DNA of 23,466 nucleotides, from IMG/VR virus record IMGVR_UViG_3300025645_000462, positions 1-23,466 of that record; one strand, written 5' to 3'. Position numbers and translations under genes: made by a program. The notes below the pieces were generated by a model. The model did not search any database. It was not told the DNA's origin and saw only the letters and a program-made list of their open reading frames with translations. Origin of the DNA: a virus. Positions 1 to 6,714 of the stretch are shown here, in pieces; the first letter of the stretch is position 1, and every line of letters begins with the position of its first letter.

Positions 1-126
1 TGCGTTAAGATGTTGAAAGATAACGACATCACCGCAATCCCAACAGAAAACAACAAACTAGGGAAGCTGGCCCTGAGCCTGCCCGACTTCGATACCGACG
101 AGGAAGCACTCTATGCCAAACATTGA
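1..126 (+). CDS. C-terminal end of a virion protein (5' partial)
   Basis: The frame is open from the first base and ends at TGA 124-126, giving the last 41 residues of a protein that begins outside the window. The visible tail is hydrophilic, ends in an acidic stretch (DFDTDEEAL) and shows no motif. It lies two small genes upstream of the tail fibre. In T7-like genomes that slot belongs to the last internal virion protein (gp16 type), so that is the likely identity, but this rests on gene order only. Its stop overlaps the start of the next gene by 14 bases, which indicates translational coupling. Confidence 0.6.
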   Translation, partial: CVKMLKDNDITAIPTENNKLGKLALSLPDFDTDEEALYAKH

Positions 127-373
127 ACAACTCGCAGACACACGACGGGATCCTATGGTCCACGATCTACATATGCGTGTTTCCCGTATCGAACAAGGCG
201 CACAGGTTCAGTCGACCGAACTGGCAGTTATGAAGAACGACATGGCCTACGTGAAGACATCAGTCAACTCCATCCAATCTGGGGTCAACAAGATACTATG
301 GGCGATAGGCCTTAGTGTCCTTGGGGTCGGAATAACCTTCGTTCTCTCAGGGGGCTTGGTGATCCTGCGATGA
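113..373 (+). CDS. Small coiled-coil protein with C-terminal membrane anchor (XhlA/holin-like)
   Basis: 86 residues. The N-terminal two thirds is polar with spaced hydrophobics (VSRIEQGAQVQ, LAVMKNDMAYVKTSV), as in a short coiled coil. Residues about 61-84 form one hydrophobic segment (ILWAIGLSVLGVGITFVLSG). This layout, helix then C-terminal transmembrane segment, is that of haemolysin XhlA-like phage proteins, some of which assist lysis. It overlaps the preceding partial gene and shares an ATGA overlap with the next gene, so it sits in a tightly coupled late operon. An AGGA sequence lies about 9 bases before the ATG. It may be an auxiliary holin or a membrane-anchored structural protein; the sequence does not decide. 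Confidence 0.75.
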   Translation: MPNIEQLADTRRDPMVHDLHMRVSRIEQGAQVQSTELAVMKNDMAYVKTSVNSIQSGVNKILWAIGLSVLGVGITFVLSGGLVILR

Positions 374-783
374 AGAAGTTTCACCTAAAAGACTTCTTAT
401 GGGGCGTGTTTATCGCCCTCTTTGTGGTCACTCCCGCAATCATCCTATCAGGCGCTCTCAAGCCCTCTCCGTACTCGAAGGTTCGCGTGGTTGAAGTAAC
501 CATAGAAGAACAGTTCGTCACCCTAACGGCTAACTTCGTGAAGAACGATGCATGCACCTTCCAAACACTCGCTGTGTTCGGAGAGACATTAGGGCGTTGG
601 TCTCCCCCTCTTGATTGGGCAGACGCTGGCACACCGGCGGGGGATCGTCTGGCCGGGTCGCAGACCTTGAACATCCTTATCGGCTCTCTTGATACCCACT
701 ACGACAAACTTGAAGTCCGCACACGACATTTGTGTGGAGACGCGAAGATCGACAGGGTGTTCACCACAATTAAACTAAAATAG
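370..783 (+). CDS. Membrane-anchored protein of unknown function
   Basis: 137 residues; I do not recognise a family. Residues about 10-30 (FLWGVFIALFVVTPAIILSGAL) form a single N-terminal hydrophobic segment that could be a membrane anchor or uncleaved signal. The rest is a soluble beta-rich looking domain with two cysteines (about residues 58 and 118), which could form a disulphide if exported. ATG 370 overlaps the preceding TGA (ATGA), and the stop is 8 bases before the tail-fibre start, so it is co-expressed with late structural genes. The position between internal virion and fibre genes suggests a virion-accessory or lysis-related role, but this is only context. Confidence 0.7.
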   Translation: MKKFHLKDFLWGVFIALFVVTPAIILSGALKPSPYSKVRVVEVTIEEQFVTLTANFVKNDACTFQTLAVFGETLGRWSPPLDWADAGTPAGDRLAGSQTLNILIGSLDTHYDKLEVRTRHLCGDAKIDRVFTTIKLK

Positions 784-791
784 GAGGCCTT

Positions 792-1970
792 ATGGCTTAT
801 TCATCCCAGAACTACACGGGGGATAACACCGCATTCGACTTCGCTGTGAACTTCTCCTACCTCGACCCCAGCCACGTTAGGGTCTCCGTCAACAAGGTCC
901 TCACAACCGCTGTGGGGTCAGACTACAAGTTCAGCTTCAACAACCCGACGAGTATCCGCGTGGACACGGTGGTGGGCAATAATCCCGTACCCGCGGGGCT
1001 AGAGATCACGATATCTCGAGTGACCCCCATCAACACACCTGCGGTTGTCTTTGGCGGCGGCGCTAGCTTGTCCTCTTCGAACCTGAACAAGAACTCAGAG
1101 TACCTCACGTTTGCTCTGCAGGAGGCAACTGATGCCAATGAAGAGTTCACGAAGTTGTACCTCGGTGCATTCGCAACGGACCCCGTAGTTGATAACGAAG
1201 GTGACGCTCTACAGGCGGGTGCCGTGTACTACAACAGCGCCGATACTGCGCTTAACTACTGGACGGGTTCAACTTGGATCGTCGGTGAAAGTACGGCTGC
1301 GGCTTCTGTCTTTAGGGATGCTGCAGAAGCTGCTCGAGATGCCGCTGTGGTCGCTCAGGCTGCTGCTGAGGGTGCTGCTGCTGCCGCTGCTAGTGATGCT
1401 GCTGCTGTAATCAACAGTGCTGTATCAGACGCTTCGGCCAGTGCAACTGCTGCTTCCAATAGTGCAACGGGTGCGTCCAATAGTGCAACCGCTGCTGACT
1501 CTAGTGCAACTGCGTCTGCCTCTAGTGCAACTGCCTCTGATGTATCGGCTCAGGCTGCTGCTGCAAGTGCTGCTTCCTTCGTTACGGAGATTGCAACACA
1601 GGCGGAGGCGGAAGCTGGTGTCGAGAACACTAAGGCTATGTCGTCACTCCGCGTTTCACAGGCGATTGTAGAGAGTGCGATGGGGTCTTCCATTGGTGTT
1701 GGTCAGACATGGCAAGATGTATCCGGATCAAGGGTGGCAGATACCTCCTACCAAAATACGACAGGGCGGCCTATAGGTGTTTGCGTATATCAAGGCGACA
1801 GTTCTTGGTTCCGAGTATCCGAAGACAACGCAACGTGGCTTACCCTGTTCGTGTCCGACACAGACCAAGATGGGGGCGGCATGGGGGGAATTTATGTTAT
1901 ACCGGATAACTATTACTACATTGTAACTTTAGCCCTCGGCGGCGGCCCTCGTTGGCACGAATTAAGGTAA
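792..1970 (+). CDS. gp17-like: Tail fibre protein, T7 gp17-like N-terminus
   Basis: 392 residues. Residues about 1-150 (from MAYSSQNYTGDNTAFDFAV) match the pattern of the T7-type fibre N-terminal domain that attaches the fibre to the tail. Residues about 170-260 are almost only Ala, Ser, Thr and Asn, with an exact 7-residue repeat, as expected for a trimeric coiled-coil shaft. The C-terminus (from about residue 300, GQTWQDVSGSRVADTSYQN) resembles the small C-terminal domains common on phage fibres and would contact the host surface. The protein is much shorter than T7 gp17 (553 aa), with a short shaft. RBS AGGAGG lies 7 bases upstream of the ATG. The N-terminus is conserved and the C-terminus host-specific, the usual modular pattern. 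Confidence 0.88.
   Translation: MAYSSQNYTGDNTAFDFAVNFSYLDPSHVRVSVNKVLTTAVGSDYKFSFNNPTSIRVDTVVGNNPVPAGLEITISRVTPINTPAVVFGGGASLSSSNLNKNSEYLTFALQEATDANEEFTKLYLGAFATDPVVDNEGDALQAGAVYYNSADTALNYWTGSTWIVGESTAAASVFRDAAEAARDAAVVAQAAAEGAAAAAASDAAAVINSAVSDASASATAASNSATGASNSATAADSSATASASSATASDVSAQAAAASAASFVTEIATQAEAEAGVENTKAMSSLRVSQAIVESAMGSSIGVGQTWQDVSGSRVADTSYQNTTGRPIGVCVYQGDSSWFRVSEDNATWLTLFVSDTDQDGGGMGGIYVIPDNYYYIVTLALGGGPRWHELR
1440..1544 (+). repeat. Five 21-bp tandem repeats in the fibre shaft
   Basis: AGTGCAAC recurs at 1440, 1461, 1482, 1503 and 1524, an exact 21-bp period. It encodes a Ser-Ala-Thr heptad at residues about 217-251. The surrounding GCT-rich Ala tract makes this the most slippage-prone coding segment in the window. 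A seven-residue period fits a coiled coil. Confidence 0.9.
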
Positions 1971-1980
1971 GGAAAGTATT

Positions 1981-2280
1981 ATGGAAAAAGGTTTCTACCA
2001 CCCTGATCGCGGGTACTGGCAGGCAACAGGCAAAGTGCCTCAGAGCGTCTTGGACACATACCCCGAAGGCACAATCGAAGTGGATCTAAAACCATCCGCG
2101 CTTCACACGTTTTCCAATGGGCGTTGGGCTTTGGATCCCGCAAAAGACAAGGCGGACAAGGACGCCAAGAAGGCGGCCAAAGATCGGGGCGATGCGGGAC
2201 GAGCAGCCGCAACACAGGTTCGCGGATCAATTCCAGAGGCGGTGTTTGTCGAGGCAATTAAGTGGGCCTTGAAGCAATGA
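1981..2280 (+). CDS. Small tail-fibre-associated protein, possible fibre chaperone
   Basis: 99 residues. The N-terminal 55 residues (GFYHPDRGYWQATGKVPQ, then TYPEGTIEVDLKP, then FSNGRWAL) follow a pattern seen in many small phage proteins encoded just after a tail fibre and often called tail fibre assembly or virion proteins. The middle is a run of Lys, Asp and Ala (DPAKDKADKDAKKAAKDR), probably a charged helix. It begins 10 bases after the fibre stop with a GGAAAG site before the ATG, and its TGA overlaps the next ATG. The fibre-chaperone assignment is from pattern memory and position and is not certain. Confidence 0.72.
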   Translation: MEKGFYHPDRGYWQATGKVPQSVLDTYPEGTIEVDLKPSALHTFSNGRWALDPAKDKADKDAKKAAKDRGDAGRAAATQVRGSIPEAVFVEAIKWALKQ

Positions 2281-2615
2281 TGGCCGACACCAAACTAATC
2301 GGCTTTTGGACCATCTTCTCCTTCATGCTGATGGCACCTATCGTGGCCGTAGTCTACGCCGCGTACTCCTTCGGATACTGGATGCATAACAAAGGATGGC
2401 CCCAAGGGGTCGTCTACCCTTATGCACTCCTGTTCGGGGTATTGAACACCCTCCACAACTGGACGGTCTGTACCATCCTGTTTCGAGAGTTCCCTCGGGA
2501 GTTCTTCACAACACAGAGGCTCAAACGCCACAAGAACAACCTAGACCCATCAAAGCGAGAACTCGCAGACATGCTGGGTGGCTTCTTGAATGGTCGCGAC
2601 CCCGGTCATTACTAA
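2277..2615 (+). CDS. Two-helix membrane protein with conserved phage C-terminal motif
   Basis: 112 residues from ATG 2277, which overlaps the preceding TGA (ATGATGG); a GTG at 2262 would add five residues and is less likely. Two hydrophobic segments lie at about residues 7-29 and 42-66, followed by a basic tail containing REFPREFFTTQRLKRHK and ending GRDPGHY. Small phage membrane proteins with an FPREW/F-TxRLKRH stretch and a terminal DPxGH-like end recur in many podoviruses and siphoviruses, with no established function that I know. It lies next to the endolysin, so a lysis or membrane role is possible. It occupies roughly the place where T7 has its small terminase, but nothing in it looks like one. 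Confidence 0.75.
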   Translation: MMADTKLIGFWTIFSFMLMAPIVAVVYAAYSFGYWMHNKGWPQGVVYPYALLFGVLNTLHNWTVCTILFREFPREFFTTQRLKRHKNNLDPSKRELADMLGGFLNGRDPGHY

Positions 2616-2624
2616 GGATATCCT

Positions 2625-3143
2625 ATGGGTTTCATCGAATATCTCATCCACCTTATGAACCAAATAAAGGACGACACTATGACAACACACGTCCAGCCAA
2701 ACCGTGTGCAGCGGGTCGAACTGATCCAGAAGCACGAGGAGCTCCGCCTCAAGGCATACCTACCGACACCCCACGATGTCCCAACGATTGGCTGGGGTCA
2801 CACAAGCACCGCCAAGATGGGCATGGAGATCACCGAGGCGCAGGCGCTTGCTCTGTTTCGTAAGGACCTGACTTGGGTTCGCAAGGTGATCAAGGGCCGC
2901 GTTAAGGTTCCACTGACACAGATGCAGTACGACGCATTGGCCAGCTTTATCTTCAACCTAGGTGGTGCCAACTTCAAGTCTTCCACACTGCTCAAGCGCC
3001 TTAATGCTTACGATTACGCAGGGGCTGCAAATGAGCTCCTAAAGTGGGACAAGCAGCGCCAGAACGGCGAACTGGTACGCCTCCCGGGCCTCACCAAGCG
3101 CCGCAGAGAAGAACGTGCGCTGTTCTTAGGAGGAACCAAATGA
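2625..3143 (+). CDS. Endolysin, GH24 lysozyme
   Basis: 172 residues. It hydrolyses the peptidoglycan glycan backbone at the end of infection. The T4-lysozyme type catalytic block is visible: E38 in HEELRLKAY, D51 in the PHDVPT stretch, and T54 in PTIGWGHT. Further family marks are the QYDALASFIFNLG stretch (about residues 105-117) and the basic C-terminus LTKRRREERALF. There is no signal peptide, so export depends on a holin. Two starts are possible: ATG 2625 (AAGGAT upstream) and ATG 2679 (AAGGACG upstream, in frame). The upstream one adds a short hydrophobic stretch (FIEYLIHLM). The stop overlaps the holin-candidate start by ATGA. It is the only wall hydrolase in the window with its catalytic residues intact. 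Confidence 0.93.
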   Translation: MGFIEYLIHLMNQIKDDTMTTHVQPNRVQRVELIQKHEELRLKAYLPTPHDVPTIGWGHTSTAKMGMEITEAQALALFRKDLTWVRKVIKGRVKVPLTQMQYDALASFIFNLGGANFKSSTLLKRLNAYDYAGAANELLKWDKQRQNGELVRLPGLTKRRREERALFLGGTK

Positions 3144-3325
3144 ATAAGACCTACAAACGAGAGGTGGCTGGTGGAATGCTGGTCTTTCTCGGCGTTATGT
3201 TCGTCTGGGGTGTTGGGAACGAGGTGGCTATCGAAGCTGCCCGTTTCCTGACCCTCCCGATCTTCACATTCGCTGGAGGTGCCTTCGCGATTGATGCCGT
3301 GTTCAAGCAAGGCCCGGCCCGATGA
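3140..3325 (+). CDS. Holin candidate, two transmembrane segments
   Basis: 61 residues from ATG 3140, chosen because TAGGAGG (3127-3133) lies just upstream and the ATG overlaps the endolysin TGA. Hydrophobic segments are at about residues 11-27 (GGMLVFLGVMFVWGVG) and 36-54 (LTLPIFTFAGGAFAID). The N-terminus is basic (MNKTYKRE) and the C-terminus ends with KQGPAR. Size, two helices, and the slot between endolysin and spanins all fit a class II-like holin. No sequence family is recognised. The stop overlaps the next start. Confidence 0.72.
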   Translation: MNKTYKREVAGGMLVFLGVMFVWGVGNEVAIEAARFLTLPIFTFAGGAFAIDAVFKQGPAR

Positions 3326-3552
3326 TCTCTTTCATCATGTCCCCCCTCGCAAAGCTCATTGTTCCCCTTCTCGCTGCAGCCGCCATATTCTTTATAGGCG
3401 CTCAGTGGGTCGCAAATGTTGAGCGAGAGGCCATCCGCGTCAAACAACTCGAAGTATTCGTCAAGACCACGGAGGTCATCAAGAATGTGGAAGTTTCTCC
3501 TACCCGTGCTGTTGCTATCGAGCGCCTGCACCACAACGGTTGGGTCCGCTGA
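3322..3552 (+). CDS. Rz: Inner-membrane spanin (Rz-like)
   Basis: 76 residues. A single N-terminal hydrophobic segment (about residues 7-28, LAKLIVPLLAAAAIFFIGAQ) is followed by a charged, helix-forming periplasmic part (VEREAIRVKQLEVFVKTTEVI). This is the i-spanin layout: anchored in the inner membrane, spanning the periplasm and meeting an outer-membrane lipoprotein to fuse the membranes at lysis. It is short compared with T7 gp18.5 (143 aa). Its second half overlaps the o-spanin gene in another frame, the classic Rz/Rz1 arrangement, which strongly supports the call. It overlaps the holin-candidate stop by four bases. Confidence 0.78.
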   Translation: MISFIMSPLAKLIVPLLAAAAIFFIGAQWVANVEREAIRVKQLEVFVKTTEVIKNVEVSPTRAVAIERLHHNGWVR

Positions 3553-3673
3553 CGCTATCTGCGACATACCCACCCCTACGTTCACAGAGAAAGAGCTAAT
3601 ACTCCTCTCTGATGAGACCCTGAGCGGTCTCGATGTGTTCGCTGCACAACTAGCAGCGGCCTGTAGCCTCTAA
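3485..3673 (+). CDS. Rz1: Outer-membrane spanin lipoprotein (Rz1-like), nested out of frame
   Basis: 62 residues from ATG 3485. The frame is open from 3416, but only this start puts the signal peptide at the N-terminus: MWKFLLPVLLLSSAC gives a basic residue, a hydrophobic core and a lipobox-like SSAC with the lipidated Cys at residue 15. The -3 residue is Ser rather than the usual Leu, so the lipobox is slightly off consensus. The mature part is about 48 residues and has two further cysteines. The gene starts inside the Rz-like gene in the +1 frame and runs 121 bases past its end, an overlapping rather than fully embedded spanin pair. Confidence 0.75.
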   Translation: MWKFLLPVLLLSSACTTTVGSADAICDIPTPTFTEKELILLSDETLSGLDVFAAQLAAACSL

Positions 3674-3679
3674 ACCACC

Positions 3680-3728
3680 CCTAGAACCTCCCCATACAGC
3701 TCTCTCAGTGCCCTGAGGGTGTTCTAGG
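3680..3728 (+). terminator. Stem-loop between spanin genes and terL
   Basis: CCTAGAAC (3680-3687) and GTTCTAGG (3721-3728) are perfect 8-bp inverted arms around a 33-base loop that can extend the stem with mismatches. No T-run follows, so this is a weak intrinsic terminator at best. It could instead be an RNase processing site that separates the lysis and terminase messages. Confidence 0.4.
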
Positions 3729-3785
3729 CGGCTACCCCCACTCAAATGCAATACATACGCCTCAGTAAGGCTTACAGGAGGCCTC

Positions 3786-5471
3786 ATGGCTCACATCCCA
3801 GACAGTGCATTCCACAAGAAACTCAGAGCGGACTTCAAGGTCTTCCTCTGGTACGTCCACCAGTATCTCAATCTGCCCGAACCGACCCCTCTGCAGTATG
3901 ACATCGCCGACTTCCTGCAATACGGAAAGAAGCGTTCCTGCATTCAGGCGTTCCGGGGCGTGGGTAAGTCCCACATCACTGCCGCATACGTCGTCTGGAG
4001 GCTACTCTGTGACGCCGAGGCGAAGATCATGGTGGTGTCGGCCTCCAAAGAGCGAGCCGATGCCTTCTCGACCTTTACACAGCGTCTCATATGGGAAATG
4101 GAAGGGATCGAGTACCTCCGTCCTAGCTCCGACCAGCGTCAGTCCAAGATTAGCTTCGACGTAGGCCCTGCGACAGCCTCTCAGTCCGCCTCGGTCAAGT
4201 CCGTGGGCATCACCGGCCAGCTTACCGGCTCCCGCGCTGACCTGATCATCGCCGACGACATCGAGGTGTTGAACAACGTCTTCACACAGACCGCCCGGGA
4301 TCGTCTCTCGGAGGCCGTGAAGGAGTTCGACGCGATCCTCAAGCCGCTCCCTACGAGCCGCATCATCTACCTTGGTACACCCCAGACCGAGGACAGCCTC
4401 TACACCAAGCTCCCTGAGCGTGGCTACGATCTCCGCGTATGGCCAAGCCGTATGCCCGACGACAACGCCAAGGAAGGCTACGGTGACACCCTCGCTGAGT
4501 ACATCACCAAGCTCCCCTACGCTGTGGGGCAACCTACCGACCCCCTACGCTTTGACGATAGCGACCTGATCGAGCGGGAGGCCTCCTATGGTAAGGCTGG
4601 CTTCGCGATGCAGTTCATGCTCTCAACCTCCCTGAGTGACACCGAAAGGTTCCCTCTCAAGGTCCGTGATCTGATCGTCATGCCGATCGACCCGGAGACA
4701 GCACCTCTCAAGTTGCAGTGGGGTCCACTCGAGGACCGTGTGTTCCGTGACCTGCCCTGCGTTGCCATGCGGGGCGACCGTATGTTTCCACCTATGAACG
4801 TCGGGGATATCACCTCGGAGTTCACCGGAAGCATCCTCGCGATTGACCCTGCGGGACGGGGTAAGGACGAAACAGGCTATGCCGTGATCAAGATGATCAA
4901 CGGTTACCTCTACGTTCCGGCGTGTGGTGGTCTCCAAGGGGGCTACGACAAGGACACCCTGTCCGAGCTTGCCCACATCGCCAAGAAGCACAAGGTGCAT
5001 GAGGTGATCTACGAGAGCAACTTCGGTGATGGTATGTTCGGTGAACTGCTCAAACCAATCCTCGCCAAGATACACCCGTGTACACTCGAGGAGGTCCGTC
5101 ACTCCACCCAGAAGGAACGTCGGATCATCGACACCCTCGAACCTGTGATGATGTCCCACAAGCTGGTCATCTCCCCAGAGGTCATCGAGAACGACTATCG
5201 GACTGCCATGAAGTATGAGCAGGCTGTGCGTCAGTCGAAGATGCTGATCTACCAGATGACACGTCTGACAGCTATGAAGGGTTGCCTCCGCCACGATGAC
5301 CGGTTGGATGCCTTGGCTATCGGGGTGGCTCGGTTCACTGAGCAGATGGCAAGGGATGAAGAGATGGGTATTGATCAGATCAAGCAGGATGCTCTGGACA
5401 GTGCCCTCGAGAACTTCATGGACAATGCCTTCGGTCGTCTTCCAGCTACTGCTGGGAACACGTGGATGTAA
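3786..5471 (+). CDS. terL: Terminase large subunit (T7 gp19-like)
   Basis: 561 residues, close to T7 gp19 (586). It is the ATP-driven packaging motor and the nuclease that cuts concatemers. The ATPase domain shows a Walker A-type FRGVGKS with K61 and a Walker B run DLIIADDIE (about residues 152-160). The nuclease domain shows acidic motifs in LAIDPAGRGKDETGYAV (about 350), VIYESNFGDGMF (about 405-416) and HDDRLDALAIGV (about 503-514), the RNase H-like metal site. A strong ACAGGAGGCC precedes the ATG. It is followed by a long noncoding region with a phage promoter, as T7 gene 19 is followed by the right genome end. No small-subunit partner is recognisable nearby. Confidence 0.96.
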   Translation: MAHIPDSAFHKKLRADFKVFLWYVHQYLNLPEPTPLQYDIADFLQYGKKRSCIQAFRGVGKSHITAAYVVWRLLCDAEAKIMVVSASKERADAFSTFTQRLIWEMEGIEYLRPSSDQRQSKISFDVGPATASQSASVKSVGITGQLTGSRADLIIADDIEVLNNVFTQTARDRLSEAVKEFDAILKPLPTSRIIYLGTPQTEDSLYTKLPERGYDLRVWPSRMPDDNAKEGYGDTLAEYITKLPYAVGQPTDPLRFDDSDLIEREASYGKAGFAMQFMLSTSLSDTERFPLKVRDLIVMPIDPETAPLKLQWGPLEDRVFRDLPCVAMRGDRMFPPMNVGDITSEFTGSILAIDPAGRGKDETGYAVIKMINGYLYVPACGGLQGGYDKDTLSELAHIAKKHKVHEVIYESNFGDGMFGELLKPILAKIHPCTLEEVRHSTQKERRIIDTLEPVMMSHKLVISPEVIENDYRTAMKYEQAVRQSKMLIYQMTRLTAMKGCLRHDDRLDALAIGVARFTEQMARDEEMGIDQIKQDALDSALENFMDNAFGRLPATAGNTWM

Positions 5472-5504
5472 CGCTCTGCTGGACGCTACGCTGGACGCTC
5501 TGCT

Positions 5505-5562
5505 GACCCTCAGGGGGTCCCTAAGAAACCTAACGATAACAGTAGGATGAATTAGGGACCCC
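5505..5562. repeat. 11-bp inverted repeat overlapping the post-terL promoter
   Basis: GGGGTCCCTAA (5514-5524) and TTAGGGACCCC (5552-5562) are perfect inverted arms 27 bases apart. The right arm is the core of the phage promoter, so the left arm is a promoter-like core on the minus strand. A competing small hairpin, GACCC (5505-5509) with GGGTC (5515-5519), shares bases with the left arm, so only one structure can form at a time. Confidence 0.75.
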
Positions 5563-5575
5563 ATGAAGATAAGAT
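5551..5575 (+). promoter_or_regulatory. Phage RNA polymerase promoter after terL (phi-OR-like)
   Basis: ATTAGGGACCCCAT is identical to the core before the RNA polymerase gene, and the ATAA downstream is also shared. It diverges at four of the next nine positions (GAAGATAAG versus CAGTATAAC). It points into noncoding DNA just after the terminase gene, as T7 phi-OR does near the right end. A role in priming replication or packaging rather than gene expression is inferred from that position. Confidence 0.6.
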
Positions 5576-5587
5576 ATGGCAGGTTAA

Positions 5588-5820
5588 CCTTAAGTATACC
5601 TCCAGTTCTCTATGAGTTAACTTGAGGTACACTCTGGGTACACCTAGGGTCCACACCGGGTACTGCCTAGGTGGTGAGACCAGAGACTAAACGATTACTT
5701 CAAGTATCTCCCCTCGGTGTACCTCAAGTGTACCCTCGGTGCAGCCACCACCAGCAACCACCCCCACCAATAACTCAAGGATACCCTGAGACACCTGCAG
5801 TTGACTTTGAGTGGACCCGG
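5588..5820 (+). repeat. Cluster of degenerate direct repeats near CTCAAGTGTACCCTCGG
   Basis: Six related 17-21 base elements occur: CCTTAAGTATACCTCCAG (about 5588), ACTTGAGGTACACTCTGGG (5619), ACTTCAAGTATCTCCCCTCGG (5698), CCTCAAGTGTACCCTCGG (5721), ACTCAAGGATACCCTGAG (5772) and ACTTTGAGTGGACCCGG (5804). Spacing is irregular, 23 to 79 bases. They recall the short repeat arrays beside the T7 terminal repeats, though the sequence is different. Confidence 0.55.
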
Positions 5821-5826
5821 CTAGTT

Positions 5827-5855
5827 TTGGGAGAAATATCTGAGGGGTCTATAAT
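5827..5855 (+). promoter_or_regulatory. Candidate host sigma70 promoter for early genes
   Basis: A perfect -10 box TATAAT (5850-5855) follows a -35-like TTGGGA (5827-5832; TTG..A matches) at a 17-base spacing. It is the best sigma70-type match I found by eye between terL and the early genes and points toward them. It lies about 900 bases before the first gene, so a long leader would be made. Confidence 0.45.
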
Positions 5856-6092
5856 ACGTGATCCTTCCGCCGCCACCCCCCTTGGGGGCCTCGAGAGGGC
5901 CGAAAGCAAGGCAATGGGGACGGGGGGCACGTCCGATGTGACACCGATGACCACGCAAGGCCTTGTTTGCATGGTCCCACGCGGTGGAAACTGACCATCG
6001 GTGACGAGGGGTGACCTCGAGTTGGGTCCGATCCGGTCCTATTCGTATGTGTGTCTTCATGCCTTTTGTGTGATAGTATAACACCAGCCTCG

Positions 6093-6163
6093 CGCACACC
6101 TGACGCACACCTGACGCACACCTGACGCACACCTGACGCGCACCACGCGCACCACGCGCACCA
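6093..6163 (+). repeat. Minisatellite: 4 x CGCACACCTGA then 3 x CGCGCACCA
   Basis: Four exact 11-base units start at 6093, 6104, 6115 and 6126. Three exact 9-base units CGCGCACCA start at 6137, 6146 and 6155. The units differ by an internal TG-containing segment, so one array may have arisen from the other by slippage. Reading frames through it on the minus strand encode only Cys/Val/Ala runs and are not genes. Confidence 0.95.
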
Positions 6164-6165
6164 CG

Positions 6166-6188
6166 CACACACACACACACACACACAC
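6166..6188 (+). repeat. (CA)n microsatellite, 23 bases
   Basis: An uninterrupted alternating CA tract directly follows the minisatellite and is succeeded by a GC-rich stretch (to about 6235). Alternating purine-pyrimidine DNA of this length, next to CG-rich alternation, can adopt Z-DNA under supercoiling and is unusual in a compact phage genome. Confidence 0.95.
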
Positions 6189-6296
6189 GCACCCACGCGC
6201 CCGAGCGCACACACGGACGCGAGCGGGGCGCGGGCAATCTATCTCTGATCACGAAAGGATCACTCGAGATCCGCCTAGGGTGATTCGTTTTATGGT

Positions 6297-6324
6297 GATC
6301 AGGGGCGATCAGGGGCGATCAGAT
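6297..6324 (+). repeat. GATCAGGGGC tandem repeat, 2.6 copies
   Basis: GATCAGGGGC occurs at 6297-6306 and 6307-6316, followed by a partial GATCAGAT. It lies between the GC-rich minisatellite and the AT-rich segment. The function is unknown; each unit carries a GATC site. Confidence 0.7.
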
Positions 6325-6377
6325 AGCATCGAAAGGCCTAGGATATCGCATGAAACGCTCACTAGGGTGTCAATCGT

Positions 6378-6450
6378 GCATTTTTATTTGTCATATAAAT
6401 AAGGGGTTTGGGGGTCGTGAACCCAATTAAATGACATTTACCTAAAAGAA
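6378..6450. other. AT-rich segment, possible origin or early leader element
   Basis: A local AT-rich stretch (TTTTTATTTGTCATATAAATAAGG, split here only by function, then AATTAAATGACATTTACC) stands out against its GC-rich surroundings. A duplex-unwinding role is possible, but no initiator repeats or adjacent phage promoter are visible, so the origin idea is weak. Confidence 0.25.
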
Positions 6451-6714
6451 ATGCTTGCGTTATCGAAAGTAATAAGCGAGAACTAAGACATCGAAAGACG
6501 CAGACAACGTCGGACGGGACGAAAGAGACCTAAGAGACGCAGGACGGCGAAGTCCACACCTCGGAGCTGGTCGATTTTATGAGGCGCAAGCCGCACGTTA
6601 TTTGAGGCACTGGGGCCTACACCATCCCAGCCAGACACCAAGGCGCACCGAACGTGCAGCACTCCGAAGGGCTAGTACCCCGACGCATCGCCTCTTGTCA
6701 CCTGCATCGTCAAG

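Noticed and set aside
4623-5564. 313-aa open frame on the minus strand inside the terminase gene
   Set aside because: It is antisense to the conserved nuclease domain of terL, has no motif and arises from the codon bias of the + strand gene.
5671-5994. 107-aa + strand frame starting with GTG in the repeat region
   Set aside because: It runs through the degenerate repeats and the host promoter, is Pro/Gly-rich without motif, and lacks an RBS.
6093-6163. Tandem repeats considered as a CRISPR array
   Set aside because: Units are contiguous 11- and 9-mers without spacers.
5821-6252. Minus-strand frames through the CA/minisatellite region
   Set aside because: They encode only repetitive Cys/Val/Ala runs from the repeats, with no RBS or domain.
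6350-6430. 26-aa frame starting MKRSLGCQSC after CGAAAGGCC
   Set aside because: The SD is 13 bases from the ATG, the peptide has no pattern, and it crosses the AT-rich segment. Kept only as a remote possibility.
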